Positions 6,065 to 14,650 of a DNA stretch of 19,534 nt are shown piece by piece. The DNA comes from Candidatus Hydrogenedentota bacterium. Its GTDB lineage: Bacteria; Hydrogenedentota; Hydrogenedentia; Hydrogenedentiales; CAITNO01. The notes below the pieces were generated by a model that was not told the origin of the DNA, did no database searches, and worked only from the letters and a program-made list of their open reading frames with translations. The stretch is from assembly GCA_903922535.1 (NCBI GenBank), contig CAIXUF010001098.1:1-19534 (forward strand), in the 5' to 3' direction. Each line of letters begins with the position of its first letter. Within the stretch, counting starts at the first letter, position 1. Position numbers and translations under genes: made by a program.

Positions 6065-7312
6065 ATGATCGTTTGGTTCTATGCCGCTTTCCTGCTGTTC
6101 GTCTTCATCATGCTCGCCCTTGATCTGGGCGTGTTCAACCGGAAGGCGCATGTCATCGGGACCGTCGAGGCGCTGGCATGGACCTCTTTCTGGGTGAGCC
6201 TGTCGCTTGTGTTCAGCGCCGTAGTCTATTACATCTACGGACACGACTGGCTGGGCATAGCCTCTTCCGGACACTGCCTGAACGGGCGGCAGGCGGCGCT
6301 GCAGTACATCACCGGCTACCTCATTGAAGAGTCGCTGAGCGTCGACAACATGGTTGTGATCGCGCTCGTCTTCGCCCATTTCAGCATCCCGACGCGCTAT
6401 CAGCACCGGGTGCTGTTCTGGGGCATCCTGGGCGCGCTGATCATGCGCGGCGGGATGATTGCCGCCGGCACCGCGCTGATTGCGCGATTCGAGTGGATTC
6501 TCTATGTGTTCGGCGCGCTGCTGCTCTATACGGCGGCAAAGATTGCCTTTGTCGGCGACGAGAAACCCGAGCCCGACAGGAACCTGCTGGTCCGCCTGGC
6601 GCGGCGCGTGTTCAACGTGACCACCGAAGCGCACGGCACGCGCTTCATCATCAAACGCGGCGGAAAGTATCACGTCACCCTGCTTTTCATCGTGCTGCTC
6701 GTCGTGGAAAGCTCCGATGTCATCTTTGCCGTCGACTCCATTCCCGCCGTCATCGCCGTCACCCGCGATCCCTTCCTCGTGTTCACCTCGAACATCTTCG
6801 CCATCCTCGGCCTGCGGTCACTCTACTTCGCCCTTGCCGGGATGGTTGAGGAGTTCCGTTATCTCAAGCCGAGCCTCGTCGTGCTGCTCGCCTTTGTCGG
6901 GGTCAAGCTTGTCATCGAGCACTGGTATGCCATTTCCACCCCGGTCTCGCTCCTCGTGGTGCTGGGAATCCTCTCTGCGGGCGTTGTGGCGTCGCTCATC
7001 GACCTGCGCCGCAATCCCGCCGTGAGAAAACAGGTCGCCGGCATGGCGCACGCCGCCGAGGACGCTGTGACCGTGACGCTTCACCAGGCAAAAGGCATCG
7101 CCGCGCTTTTTATCGGCTCCACCGTGCTGGTCGTCGGCGTGGCCCTGCTGTTGCTGCCAGGCCCCGCATTCGTCGTCATTTCCGTCGGCCTTGCCGTCCT
7201 CGCCGCCGAATTCGTCTGGGCGCGACGCATTCTCAAGCGCCGGAAGAAGGAGGCGCAGCATCTTGTGTCCGTCGTTGTGGACGGCGACGAAGAAAAGAAC
7301 AAGAGGAAATAA
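6065..7312 (+). CDS. TerC/Alx-family membrane protein with C-terminal PGPGW segment
   Basis: The 415-residue polytopic membrane protein matches TerC. The motifs are DLGVFNRKAH (20-29), EESLSVDN (88-95) and ESSDVIFAVDSIPA (215-228), with about seven hydrophobic segments up to residue 310. TerC/Alx proteins are linked to manganese export and tellurium resistance, and acidic residues in the two motifs are thought to bind metal. After a soluble linker (315-345) a further hairpin follows, with LLLLPGPAFVVISVGLAVLA (361-380) and EFVWARRIL. This matches the PGPGW putative transmembrane family, normally a separate small protein. The ATG at 6065 is chosen because the peptide from it starts directly with a membrane helix and a GAAAGG-type site (GAAAGG, 6048-6053) lies upstream. 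The next gene begins 1 bp after the stop. Confidence 0.88.
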   Translation: MIVWFYAAFLLFVFIMLALDLGVFNRKAHVIGTVEALAWTSFWVSLSLVFSAVVYYIYGHDWLGIASSGHCLNGRQAALQYITGYLIEESLSVDNMVVIALVFAHFSIPTRYQHRVLFWGILGALIMRGGMIAAGTALIARFEWILYVFGALLLYTAAKIAFVGDEKPEPDRNLLVRLARRVFNVTTEAHGTRFIIKRGGKYHVTLLFIVLLVVESSDVIFAVDSIPAVIAVTRDPFLVFTSNIFAILGLRSLYFALAGMVEEFRYLKPSLVVLLAFVGVKLVIEHWYAISTPVSLLVVLGILSAGVVASLIDLRRNPAVRKQVAGMAHAAEDAVTVTLHQAKGIAALFIGSTVLVVGVALLLLPGPAFVVISVGLAVLAAEFVWARRILKRRKKEAQHLVSVVVDGDEEKNKRK

Positions 7313-7313
7313 C

Positions 7314-9443
7314 ATGAACCGGGCTCGCATACTCCCGGTCCTTCTGGCACTTGCCGCCGCCACCGGAAGTTGTCCGGCAGAATTGGTTTGGAACGCCTCG
7401 ATGCTCCACGACGACGCCCCGTGGACCGTCAGGATGAATGACGCCCGGGTTTCCGCCGGGCCGGAAGGCCTGCGGATAGAGACGGCAGCGGGCCGCGACT
7501 GGGCCATTGTCGCCACCGAAACCCACCCCTCCGGGGCCGTTGACCGTTTACGGGTGGTGGTGAAGGCGTTGTCTCCGGGCGCGCGGGTCATCGTGCGCTT
7601 CAGCGGCGACTTCGACGGCGGCGGACGCGAGGACGGCATCGTTCCCATAGACGTGACGGAGGCCGCCGGTGAAACCGTCGTTGACCTGGAGCCCCGGGTC
7701 GCGTGGCGGGCGGCGCGCGGCCTGCGTCTGCTTCAATTGGGGGTGGAAGGCAAAGCCGACGCGCACATTCTGTTCGGGGCGGTTGAATTCCTGCCGCCGG
7801 TCGGCGAACCCGTTGCCCCAAAACCCGGAACACAGCCCGGGCAGTCCTCCATTGAGTGCGTCGACCTGATGCCCAACCTGCCCGAACCGTACCGCATGAG
7901 GGACTGGAACGCCACCGCCCGCGCGTTGGACCGCTTCGTTTTTGATTTCAACGCCAAAGGCGAGTTTTTGCCGTTCATCTGGCGCGATGACGGGCACATC
8001 AACATCGACGCACCCACGTTCGGACTGCCCAGCTATGCCGGGTCACCGCAGCAAACGCCCGGCAGCGACGCGCAGGAGGGCATCACCTGCATGGGTGCCG
8101 TGCTCGGCGCCACCGTTGCCGGTGTGGACAAGCGCAGGCAGGAGAATGACTACGTTGCCATGTGCGCGGCGTGGAACAACCGGCGCAACGGGCTCAACCT
8201 CGTGCTCAACGCGATGAACCAGGAAACGGGCGGATCTTTCTGGTACGAGCTTTGGCCGCACATCGTCTTCTACGGGCTCTGCGACAAGTACCCGGAGCAG
8301 CCCGGCTTTCGCGACATCCTGCGCACCACGGCAGACCGCTGGCGCGACGCCTGCACGGCGCTGGCCGGACCGGACGGCATTCCCGACTTCAACCATAGCT
8401 CCTTTGATTTCCGCGCCATGAAAGCGGTGGACAACGGCAAGTGGCGCGAACCCGATGCGGCCGCCGCCGTGGCCTGGCTGGAATACGCCGCGTGGAATGC
8501 TTTTGGTGACGAAAAGTATCTGGATGCCGCGAAGAAGAGCCTGGCCTTCCTACAGCGGCTGGACTACAACCCCTTCTACGAGGTGCTGCTGCCCTACGGC
8601 GCACTTGCGGCCGCGCGCTGCAACGCCGAGCGCGGGGAAGCGTTTGACGTGGACAAGTTGCTGGGCTGGTGTTTCGGCATCAGCGATGTGCGCGGGGGGT
8701 GGGGTGTGCTGCTGGGGAAGTGGGGCGGCTATGACTGTCACGGGCTGGTGGGCAGCGTGGACAATCGCGGCGGCTATGCCTTCGCCATGAACACCTTCGT
8801 GCAGGCCGGCGCGCTGGTGCCGCTGGCCCGCTATGACACGCGCCACGCGCGCGCCGTCGGCAAATGGATGCTCAATGCGGCCAACGCCGCCCGGTTGTTT
8901 TACGCCGACGCGCTGCCGCCCGGGAGCCAGAGCAGCGCCTTCTGGACCGGTGACCCGCAATCGCTCATTGCCTACGAGGGACTGCACCACTGCTGGCAGG
9001 GCAAAGAGCCTTGCGCCACCGGCGATCCCATTGCCATGAACTGGGGTCCCAAGACCGACCGCGGCCTCTACGGCTCCGTCTACGTCGGCATCTTCGGCGG
9101 AATCATCCGCACGACAAACGTGGAGCGCATCCTGCAACTCGACTGTCTGGCCACCGACTTCTTCCACGGCCGCGCATGGCCCACTTACCTCTATTTCAGC
9201 CCATGGCCGGAAACCAAAGAGATTGAAATCAACGTGGGCGCCGACCCCTGCGACCTGTACGATTCTGCGGGTCACCGCTTTCTGGCGCGAAACGTCAAAG
9301 ACACAGCGCGTTTCCCAATCGAGGCGGATTATGCGGCAGTATTGGTCGCCGTTCCCGTAGGTGCGGAAACCGCTTGGGACGGGCGAAAACTCTTGATGGG
9401 CGGCACCGTCGTGGATTTAAACGCGCCAAAAGAAGTTCATTAA
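7314..9443 (+). CDS. Secreted six-hairpin glycosidase-like protein, substrate unknown
   Basis: The start at 7314 is set by AGAGGA at 7302-7307, 6 bases upstream, and a good signal peptide (MNRARILPVLLALAAATG, cleavage near CPA-E). The 709-residue product has a beta-rich N-terminal domain (about 23-165) and then a helical part (195-600) rich in Trp/Tyr. Repeated helix pairs such as AVAWLEYAAWNAFGDEKYL and ALVPLARYDTRHARAVGKWM point to an (alpha/alpha)6 toroid, as in six-hairpin glycosidases and polysaccharide lyases. A C-terminal beta segment (about 640-700) follows. I do not recognise a named family and cannot point to catalytic acids. It lies 1 bp after the TerC gene, so it is co-transcribed. 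Its stop overlaps the convergent acetyltransferase gene by 4 bp, leaving no room for a separate terminator. Confidence 0.7.
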   Translation: MNRARILPVLLALAAATGSCPAELVWNASMLHDDAPWTVRMNDARVSAGPEGLRIETAAGRDWAIVATETHPSGAVDRLRVVVKALSPGARVIVRFSGDFDGGGREDGIVPIDVTEAAGETVVDLEPRVAWRAARGLRLLQLGVEGKADAHILFGAVEFLPPVGEPVAPKPGTQPGQSSIECVDLMPNLPEPYRMRDWNATARALDRFVFDFNAKGEFLPFIWRDDGHINIDAPTFGLPSYAGSPQQTPGSDAQEGITCMGAVLGATVAGVDKRRQENDYVAMCAAWNNRRNGLNLVLNAMNQETGGSFWYELWPHIVFYGLCDKYPEQPGFRDILRTTADRWRDACTALAGPDGIPDFNHSSFDFRAMKAVDNGKWREPDAAAAVAWLEYAAWNAFGDEKYLDAAKKSLAFLQRLDYNPFYEVLLPYGALAAARCNAERGEAFDVDKLLGWCFGISDVRGGWGVLLGKWGGYDCHGLVGSVDNRGGYAFAMNTFVQAGALVPLARYDTRHARAVGKWMLNAANAARLFYADALPPGSQSSAFWTGDPQSLIAYEGLHHCWQGKEPCATGDPIAMNWGPKTDRGLYGSVYVGIFGGIIRTTNVERILQLDCLATDFFHGRAWPTYLYFSPWPETKEIEINVGADPCDLYDSAGHRFLARNVKDTARFPIEADYAAVLVAVPVGAETAWDGRKLLMGGTVVDLNAPKEVH

Positions 9444-10561
9444 ACATATCCAATCCCGTAGGGCAGTGTCGGAACCGGAAAAACTTCACGGAAAGGCGGG
9501 GAATCGGGCATGCCCTCGGGTGTGCCAAAGATCATTTGCACGGTTTCCGTGCGCGAAAGGATAAGGGTCTCACCCAGCAATGACAGGGTGCAGGTCTCTT
9601 TATCTTCGCTGCATTTCAATGACTGCGCGGCTTCACTTCCGGCGCGTTGTTCAATCCACGGGCGCAACCGTTCCATCAACCGCGTGAAGTCCACGATAGT
9701 CCACGCGCCGTCCACTGAAACCGGCGCAAACGCCGTGCCCGCATCAGCCAGACTCTCACGCAGCGCTGCGTCATGCTGTTGCAGTGTTATTTTCAGGGAC
9801 GACTCACCGATCAGCCCGCATGCGGACCGCAGCGCCCCCGCAACGGCCGCAGGCACTCCGCCAAATTCGGCCACCTCGCCGTAACCCCAGTCGCGTCCCC
9901 TGTTGACCGCCACGTACCCGCGAAATGCGCCGTCCTCCTCCACGACCAGCAGATAATGCCACCCTTCGGCGGCGGCCCTGGAATGGATGCGGTCCGCCCA
10001 GTCTTCCATCGGACGCACAAAACGGTCCGGCTTTTCGTTGTAGGCCACCGCGCAGGCGGCCAGGTCGCCGTGATGCGCCTCGCGCACGCGCATGCGCGGA
10101 TTGTGCAGTCGATCCAGAATGTCCACGCCCGCAATGCACCGAAAGTGCCGCCCCACCGGGAAGGCGCCGATGCGCCGATAGAGGGTGCGATCGCCGGAGA
10201 TGAGCATCACATCCACGCCGTCCGCGCAGGCCTTGTCCAGGGCCGCATGGACAAGCAGCGAGGCCAATCCCCTGCCCCGGTGTTCCTCGTGGGTCGCCAC
10301 CGCGCCCATGCATGCGACATGCAGGCCGCATCCGGCAATGCGCGCTCCTCTTTGCACCATCCCCACGTGGCTGACCACGCGCCCGGCTTCGGTGAAGACA
10401 AACAGGTTCTCCAGGTTGTCCTCATGGAACAGCCGCGGAAAGAGGTCGCCCATGACCCCTGCCCGGCCCGGCATGAACACGCGGTCGGCCAGTTCGGTTA
10501 TGGACGCCAGGTCGCCCGGACGGGCACCGCGGGGGCCTTGCAGGTTCTCGCCGAAACTCAT
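9440..10561 (-). CDS. GNAT N-acetyltransferase, Eis-like two-domain type
   Basis: The N-terminal GNAT domain has the acetyl-CoA binding motif A, VATHEEHRGRGLASLLV (88-104, with R-G-x-G-L at 95-99), preceded by a strand (LHVACMGA) as in the fold. A second, degenerate GNAT-like region (about 150-260) and a C-terminal part ending with MIFGTPEGMP follow. That order, and the 373-residue length, resembles Eis-type acetyltransferases with a C-terminal sterol-carrier-like domain. Eis homologues acetylate amines such as aminoglycosides or lysines; the substrate here is unknown. There is no signal peptide, so it is cytoplasmic. Its ATG (10561-10559) overlaps the stop of the VirJ gene as ATGA, showing translational coupling to that exported hydrolase. 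Confidence 0.83.
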   Translation of the reverse strand: MSFGENLQGPRGARPGDLASITELADRVFMPGRAGVMGDLFPRLFHEDNLENLFVFTEAGRVVSHVGMVQRGARIAGCGLHVACMGAVATHEEHRGRGLASLLVHAALDKACADGVDVMLISGDRTLYRRIGAFPVGRHFRCIAGVDILDRLHNPRMRVREAHHGDLAACAVAYNEKPDRFVRPMEDWADRIHSRAAAEGWHYLLVVEEDGAFRGYVAVNRGRDWGYGEVAEFGGVPAAVAGALRSACGLIGESSLKITLQQHDAALRESLADAGTAFAPVSVDGAWTIVDFTRLMERLRPWIEQRAGSEAAQSLKCSEDKETCTLSLLGETLILSRTETVQMIFGTPEGMPDSPPFREVFPVPTLPYGIGYV

Positions 10562-11505
10562 GGCGCAGCGGGTTTTGCGGTTTTAGTCGGGGTTGGGGCT
10601 TGAGCGGGGGCCGCAACGGGGGGAGCCGCAGGGGGTGCCGCAGGAGTGGGAACCGCAGCCGGGGCGGGAACCGCACCGGGGGCTTTGGCACCTGCCGCAG
10701 CGGGGGCAGGTGCATTGGCGGGGGTGGTTTCCTTCTTGACCATTTCCCAGATGGCGTCTGCCAATCCCTTGAAATCGTTGTTGAAGTGGTGGTTTCCCTC
10801 GCGTTTGAGTTCTATCACCTTTTTCGGATCGAGCCTGCCGCAAATGCAGTCGTTGTCCTTGATGCTCGCCACGCAGAGCATCTTTGGCCCGTTGATCTTC
10901 TCGATTTCCGGCTGCACGGGAAATTTGGCGCGTTGTGTGGGCGAGATCAACCAGTCCGCCATGTGAAATTCAAACATGGTTTCCGCCGTCGGGCCAATCA
11001 TGACGACCATCGCCACCTTGTCCCGCAGATCCTCCGGAACGCGCGTGGCGACGAAGGGGACAATCTCCGCGCCCAATGAATAGCCCAGCAGCACGATGCG
11101 CTGTTTGTTCCATTTCTTCATGTAGAAGCGAAGGGCCCGGTACATGTCATCCGCGGTGCCTTCCGGTGTGCGCGCCTTGGCGAAATAGGTGTGTGAACTG
11201 ATGCCAATCACGGGCACGCCGTGTTCCGCCAGCACCTTCGACACCGTGTCATCCAAACCCCACCAACCGCCGTCGCCGCTGATGAGCAAACCCAGCATGT
11301 CCGTCGATTCCCTGCCCTGCGGCAGTTCCGTGATGGGCAGGTCGGCGACCTCGGGCACGGCGGTCTTCGCCGCAGGCTGGGATTTCGCCGGGGCGGCCTT
11401 TTTGGCCGGCGGCTTGGCAGCGGCGTGGGCCGGGTCCACGGGAATGATTATCTGGACCGCTATCAGAATCCCGGCCAGCAGGACCGGACGCGCGTGTGTT
11501 TTCAT
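10558..11505 (-). CDS. AcvB/VirJ-like exported serine hydrolase, downstream copy
   Basis: The start at 11505 gives a clean signal peptide (MKTHARPVLLAGILIAVQII, cleavage near AHA-A); longer in-frame starts up to 11589 would bury it. A Lys/Pro/Ala linker (30-52) leads to the hydrolase core, with SGDGGWWGLD (76-85), the nucleophile elbow GYSLG (141-145, Ser143), a FEFH segment and GNHHFNNDF (237-245) supplying His. This set and order match the VirJ/AcvB family. Agrobacterium AcvB/VirJ is periplasmic and associated with T-DNA virulence, and AcvB has been reported to lower lysyl-phosphatidylglycerol levels, consistent with hydrolysis of aminoacylated lipid. The C-terminal ~30 residues are Pro/Ala-rich. 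It is the second half of a tandem pair and is coupled to the acetyltransferase gene. No mprF-like synthase is in the window. Confidence 0.85.
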   Translation of the reverse strand: MKTHARPVLLAGILIAVQIIIPVDPAHAAAKPPAKKAAPAKSQPAAKTAVPEVADLPITELPQGRESTDMLGLLISGDGGWWGLDDTVSKVLAEHGVPVIGISSHTYFAKARTPEGTADDMYRALRFYMKKWNKQRIVLLGYSLGAEIVPFVATRVPEDLRDKVAMVVMIGPTAETMFEFHMADWLISPTQRAKFPVQPEIEKINGPKMLCVASIKDNDCICGRLDPKKVIELKREGNHHFNNDFKGLADAIWEMVKKETTPANAPAPAAAGAKAPGAVPAPAAVPTPAAPPAAPPVAAPAQAPTPTKTAKPAAP

Positions 11506-11553
11506 AAATCCAACAGACTCCCACAGGAATTTCTCATAATTCCCGGAACAGGC

Positions 11554-11605
11554 ACCCCGTATTATACCCATTGCCCATGCCCGCCGCATGGTGTGCGCGC
11601 GCGCG
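11554..11605 (-). promoter_or_regulatory. Possible promoter of the downstream VirJ copy
   Basis: On the minus strand a consensus TATAAT is read at 11566-11561, giving a start near 11554 and about a 49-base leader before the ATG at 11505. The -35 region is poorly conserved, so this is tentative. It lies in the 230-bp gap between the two VirJ genes (11506-11735), where I see no other gene or clear terminator. Confidence 0.3.
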
Positions 11606-11735
11606 GTCTGTGGCTCGTTCTTCCCAACCCGCCGGAACGTGCTTTCCGCGTTTCATTGCAGGAGATTCTTCCCCCTGCCTGCATCCATCATTTTTCGGCA
11701 TGGCCTGCCGCATCGGGGACCCTGCAAAGGCGTGC

Positions 11736-13256
11736 TTATGGTGCAGCGGGCTGGTCTGCCTTCGCCGGGGCATTGGTGGAAACTTCGGGTAGTGCCGTCG
11801 CCGGGGCTGGGGCCGGAACTGGGGCCGGGGTTGCCGCAGGGGCTGCTTCGGGGGCTGGAGCCGGAGCCAGGGCTGGGGTTGCCGCCGGGGCTGCTTCGGA
11901 GGTTGGAGCCGGAGCCGGGGCTGGGGTTGCCGCCGGAGCCGCTTCGGGGGCTGGAGCCGGAGCCGAGGCTGGGGTTGCCGCCGGGGCTGCTTCGGGGGAT
12001 GGAGCCGGAGCCGGGACCGGGGTTGCCGCCGGGGCTGCTTCGGGGGATGGAGCCGGAGCCGGAGCGGCAGTTGCCGCCGGAGCCGGAGCAGCGGTTGCCG
12101 CCGGGGTTGCTTCGGGGGATGGAGCCGGAGCCGGGGCCGGGGTTGCTGCCGGGGCTGTTTCGGGGGCTGGAGCTGGGGCCGGAGCCGGGGCCGGGGCCGC
12201 TTCGGGGGCTGGGGCCGGAGCAGGGGCAGGGGTTGCCGCTTCTTTCACCTTTTCCCAAATGGCGTCTGCCAATCCCTTAAAATCGTCGTTGAAATGGTGG
12301 TTGCCCTCGCGTTTGAGCACCATGACTTTCTTGGGGTCCAGCTTCTCGCAGATGCAGTCCTCGTCCTCCGTGCTCGTGACGCACAGCACCTTCGGTCCGT
12401 TGATGCTCTCGATTTCCGGCTGTACGGGGAATTTGGTCCGGTTCGTGGGCGAAATCACCCAGTCCTCAAGATGAAACTCAAACATGGTCTCCGCCGACGG
12501 GCCGATCATGACAACCATAACCATCCTGTCCCGCAGATCCTCCGGTGTGCGCGTGGCGACAAAGGGGATGATCTCGGCACCCAGCGAATAGCCCAGCAGC
12601 ACGATGCGCCGTTTGTCCCACTTCTTCATGTAGAACCGCAGCGCGCGGTACATGTCAGCCGCGGTCTCGTCCGGTGTGCGCGGCTTGTCAAAGTAGCCGT
12701 GCGAACTCATTCCGACAACCGGCACGCCGTGGTCCGCGAGGGTCTGCGACACGGTGTTGTCCAATCCCCACCAGCCGCCGTCGCCGCTGATGAGTATGCC
12801 CAGCATGTCTGTGGATTCCTTGCCCTGCGGCAGTTCGGTGATGGGCAAATCCTTCACGTCCGTTGGGTCGGCCTTTGCTTCCGGTTTGTCGGGGGTTGGG
12901 GTGGCCGGTTCGGTGACCGCCGGGGCTGGGGGCGGAGCCGGGGCTGGTTCCGGCGCTGGTGCAGGCGCGGCAACCGGTGTCGGCGCTGCGGCTGGCTCCG
13001 GGGCTGGAGTCGGAGCCGGAACAGGTGCTGGCTCTGGGGCTGGTACCGGTGCTGGAACTGGAGCCGGAGCCGGTGTAGGTTCCGGTACTGGTGCAGGAGC
13101 CGGGGTCAGTTCCGGCGCTGGCACCGGTACCGCAACCGGTGTTGGTGCTGCAACCGGGGCCGGTTCGGCAGCCGGACAGACCGGCATTCCGGGGAAGAGC
13201 ACCGTGGCCACTATAAGAATTCCGGCCAGTAAGGCCGGATAAACAGGTGTTTTCAC
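11736..13256 (-). CDS. AcvB/VirJ-like exported serine hydrolase with Pro-Ala tails, upstream copy
   Basis: The frame starts with GTG at 13256; AAGGAG lies 13 bases upstream and a signal peptide follows (hydrophobic 6-24). Residues 31-118 are a Pro/Ala/Val/Glu low-complexity stretch. The hydrolase core is 138-340, with SGDGGWWG (157-164), GYSLG (222-226, Ser224) and GNHHFNDDF (318-326). A 166-residue Pro/Ala tail (341-506) is built on a 16-residue period. Over the first ~109 core residues about 19 differ from the downstream copy by eye, so the two are close duplicates. Family knowledge is as for that copy: periplasmic, AcvB-like, probable lipid-aminoacyl ester hydrolase. Pro-Ala tails could span peptidoglycan or hold the enzyme to the wall. 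The reverse-strand frames over the tail are shadows. Confidence 0.85.
   Translation of the reverse strand: MKTPVYPALLAGILIVATVLFPGMPVCPAAEPAPVAAPTPVAVPVPAPELTPAPAPVPEPTPAPAPVPAPVPAPEPAPVPAPTPAPEPAAAPTPVAAPAPAPEPAPAPPPAPAVTEPATPTPDKPEAKADPTDVKDLPITELPQGKESTDMLGILISGDGGWWGLDNTVSQTLADHGVPVVGMSSHGYFDKPRTPDETAADMYRALRFYMKKWDKRRIVLLGYSLGAEIIPFVATRTPEDLRDRMVMVVMIGPSAETMFEFHLEDWVISPTNRTKFPVQPEIESINGPKVLCVTSTEDEDCICEKLDPKKVMVLKREGNHHFNDDFKGLADAIWEKVKEAATPAPAPAPAPEAAPAPAPAPAPAPETAPAATPAPAPAPSPEATPAATAAPAPAATAAPAPAPSPEAAPAATPVPAPAPSPEAAPAATPASAPAPAPEAAPAATPAPAPAPTSEAAPAATPALAPAPAPEAAPAATPAPVPAPAPATALPEVSTNAPAKADQPAAP
11843..12237 (-). repeat. 48-bp tandem repeats encoding the Pro-Ala tail
   Basis: The phrase ctgcttcgg (plus strand, with variants) recurs at 11843, 11891, 11939, 11987 and 12035, exactly 48 bases apart, then at 12107 (+72), 12155 (+48) and 12197 (+42). 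All intervals are multiples of 3, so the frame is kept. Each unit encodes the 16-residue EAAPAATPAPAPAPSP-type module. Units vary by point changes, and the 72 and 42 steps show partial duplication and loss. Such arrays change length by slippage or recombination. Confidence 0.85.
12903..13166 (-). repeat. Pro-Ala low-complexity region encoding the N-terminal linker
   Basis: This stretch encodes residues 31-118 of the upstream VirJ copy. It is almost entirely Pro, Ala, Val, Thr and Glu in a dipeptide-like rhythm (PAPEPAPVPAPTPAPEP). Unlike the C-terminal array it has no regular long DNA unit; it is an irregular hexanucleotide-like run. The homologous position in the downstream copy is a short Lys/Pro/Ala linker, so the expansion is specific to this copy. 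Confidence 0.65.
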
Positions 13257-13360
13257 GGAACCGATAGAACTCCTTGGGTACTACTTGAGAAAATGCCACA
13301 GACCAGACTTGCGCAAGAACATGTCTCGTAAATACCCGCAACAGCCATACGGTTCCATGG

Positions 13361-14608
13361 TCACTTTCCCCAGCCTGCCTGGAGCACGCGTTCGGCATTC
13401 CCGTGCAGGAACTTCTCCACCTGCCTGTCTGTGTACTTCTTCTGCATCGCCTCCCGCAATGTCCTGTACCCACGGGGCGACCGCATGTCCTTCGGCACCG
13501 TTGTGAAACCGTCCAAATCCGAACCCATGGCCACCACGTCCTCGCCGCCATGCTGCACGAGAAAGTCAACCGCATCAAGCATGCTTTCGACGCCGGCGGT
13601 GTCACGCCCGGCAAATTCCGGCCGGAAGAACATCATGAGGCCGACGACCCCGCCCGTATCCGCGATCTCCCGAATGTCCTCCGGCAGCGGATCGGGCCGG
13701 ACTGAGTTGGCGGGCGGGGCACAGGCATGGGACATGATTACCGGGCGTTTCTTGGGGTGGTTGCGCGCGATATCGATGACCTGTTTGCGGTATTCGCGCG
13801 TTCCATGGGTGGGATCGACAATAATGCCCAAATCAAGAAGTTTCTCCACAAGCTGATGCCCCCAGTCCGACAGGCCCGAGGCGTCCTGATACTTGGGATT
13901 GAAACAGCCCGGGGCCAGACGCGAACGCTTGTCCATGCCCATGATGTCGGCGCAGCCACCGGCCTTGTTCGGATAGAGATGGGGAACAACCATGTAGCAG
14001 ACGCCGCGCTCGAACAGTTCATCCACCATGCCGATGTCGCCGTTCAGGTGGTGCGCGCCCTCGACGGCGTGCAGCATGCAGATCTTTCCGGCGGCGTTAA
14101 TCCGTTGCATGTCGGCGCGGGACCGTGCGACCTCAATGACGTCGCCGCGCTGTCGGCGGGTTTCCTCAATCATCTTCTCCGCGAAATCCAGGTATTCACG
14201 GGTCAGCGCATCCATCGGGGCGGTGGCAACGTGGGCGGCGGTCGGAGACGCCGACGCCAGCAGGCCCAGTGGCCAAACATCGGTGAACATCTGCCGCTCA
14301 ACGACATAGGTGGCGCAGACGAAGGTCTTGACGCCCCCGTCCGTCAGCGAGTCCAGATCCACGCACATCTTCAGGGGAAAGAACCCCGACGGCGCCTGGT
14401 GGGCCTTCCAGAACTTGGTGCCAAACAGGTACGACTTTATGGTGGGGTGGCAGTGCAAATCGAGCACGCCAAACCGTTCATCCATTACGGGGTTCTGTGC
14501 CTTGTCCACCATGGGTGAATCCTCGGGCGTCTCCGCCGCCCGCACGGGCGCGGTCACAGCGGCGAGCGCCATTCCCTTGAGAAGGCTGCGACGCGTCAAG
14601 AGCGGCAT
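13361..14608 (-). CDS. Tat-exported membrane dipeptidase (peptidase M19 family)
   Basis: The 415-residue form starts at 14608, with AGGA about 7 bases upstream. Its N-terminus carries TRRSLLKG (5-12), a twin-arginine export signal, and a hydrophobic stretch with cleavage near VRA-A. The core shows the M19 metal-site order: DLHCHP (50-55), a bridging Glu in HAVEGAHH (Glu183), PH at 209-210, DPTHG (His268), MSHACAP (His294) and GSDLDG (Asp364). M19 enzymes are dinuclear zinc dipeptidases, often acting on D- or unusual dipeptides; the exact substrate is unknown. The ATG at 14641 is possible but would extend the region before the Tat motif. It lies 42 bp after the glycosidase-like gene and 104 bp before VirJ, in the same direction, probably one operon. 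Confidence 0.88.
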   Translation of the reverse strand: MPLLTRRSLLKGMALAAVTAPVRAAETPEDSPMVDKAQNPVMDERFGVLDLHCHPTIKSYLFGTKFWKAHQAPSGFFPLKMCVDLDSLTDGGVKTFVCATYVVERQMFTDVWPLGLLASASPTAAHVATAPMDALTREYLDFAEKMIEETRRQRGDVIEVARSRADMQRINAAGKICMLHAVEGAHHLNGDIGMVDELFERGVCYMVVPHLYPNKAGGCADIMGMDKRSRLAPGCFNPKYQDASGLSDWGHQLVEKLLDLGIIVDPTHGTREYRKQVIDIARNHPKKRPVIMSHACAPPANSVRPDPLPEDIREIADTGGVVGLMMFFRPEFAGRDTAGVESMLDAVDFLVQHGGEDVVAMGSDLDGFTTVPKDMRSPRGYRTLREAMQKKYTDRQVEKFLHGNAERVLQAGWGK

Positions 14609-14650
14609 GGGTTTATCCTGCACTTTTCGTTGCGCTGTCAAAAATTGCGG

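Noticed and set aside
11843..12237. CRISPR-like array
   Set aside because: The 48-bp units are contiguous coding repeats without spacers and lie in frame inside a gene.
11221..12474. 417-residue plus-strand frame with Gly-Ala repeats
   Set aside because: The Gly-Ala repeats are the reverse complement of the Pro-Ala tail repeats; no start signal or domain.
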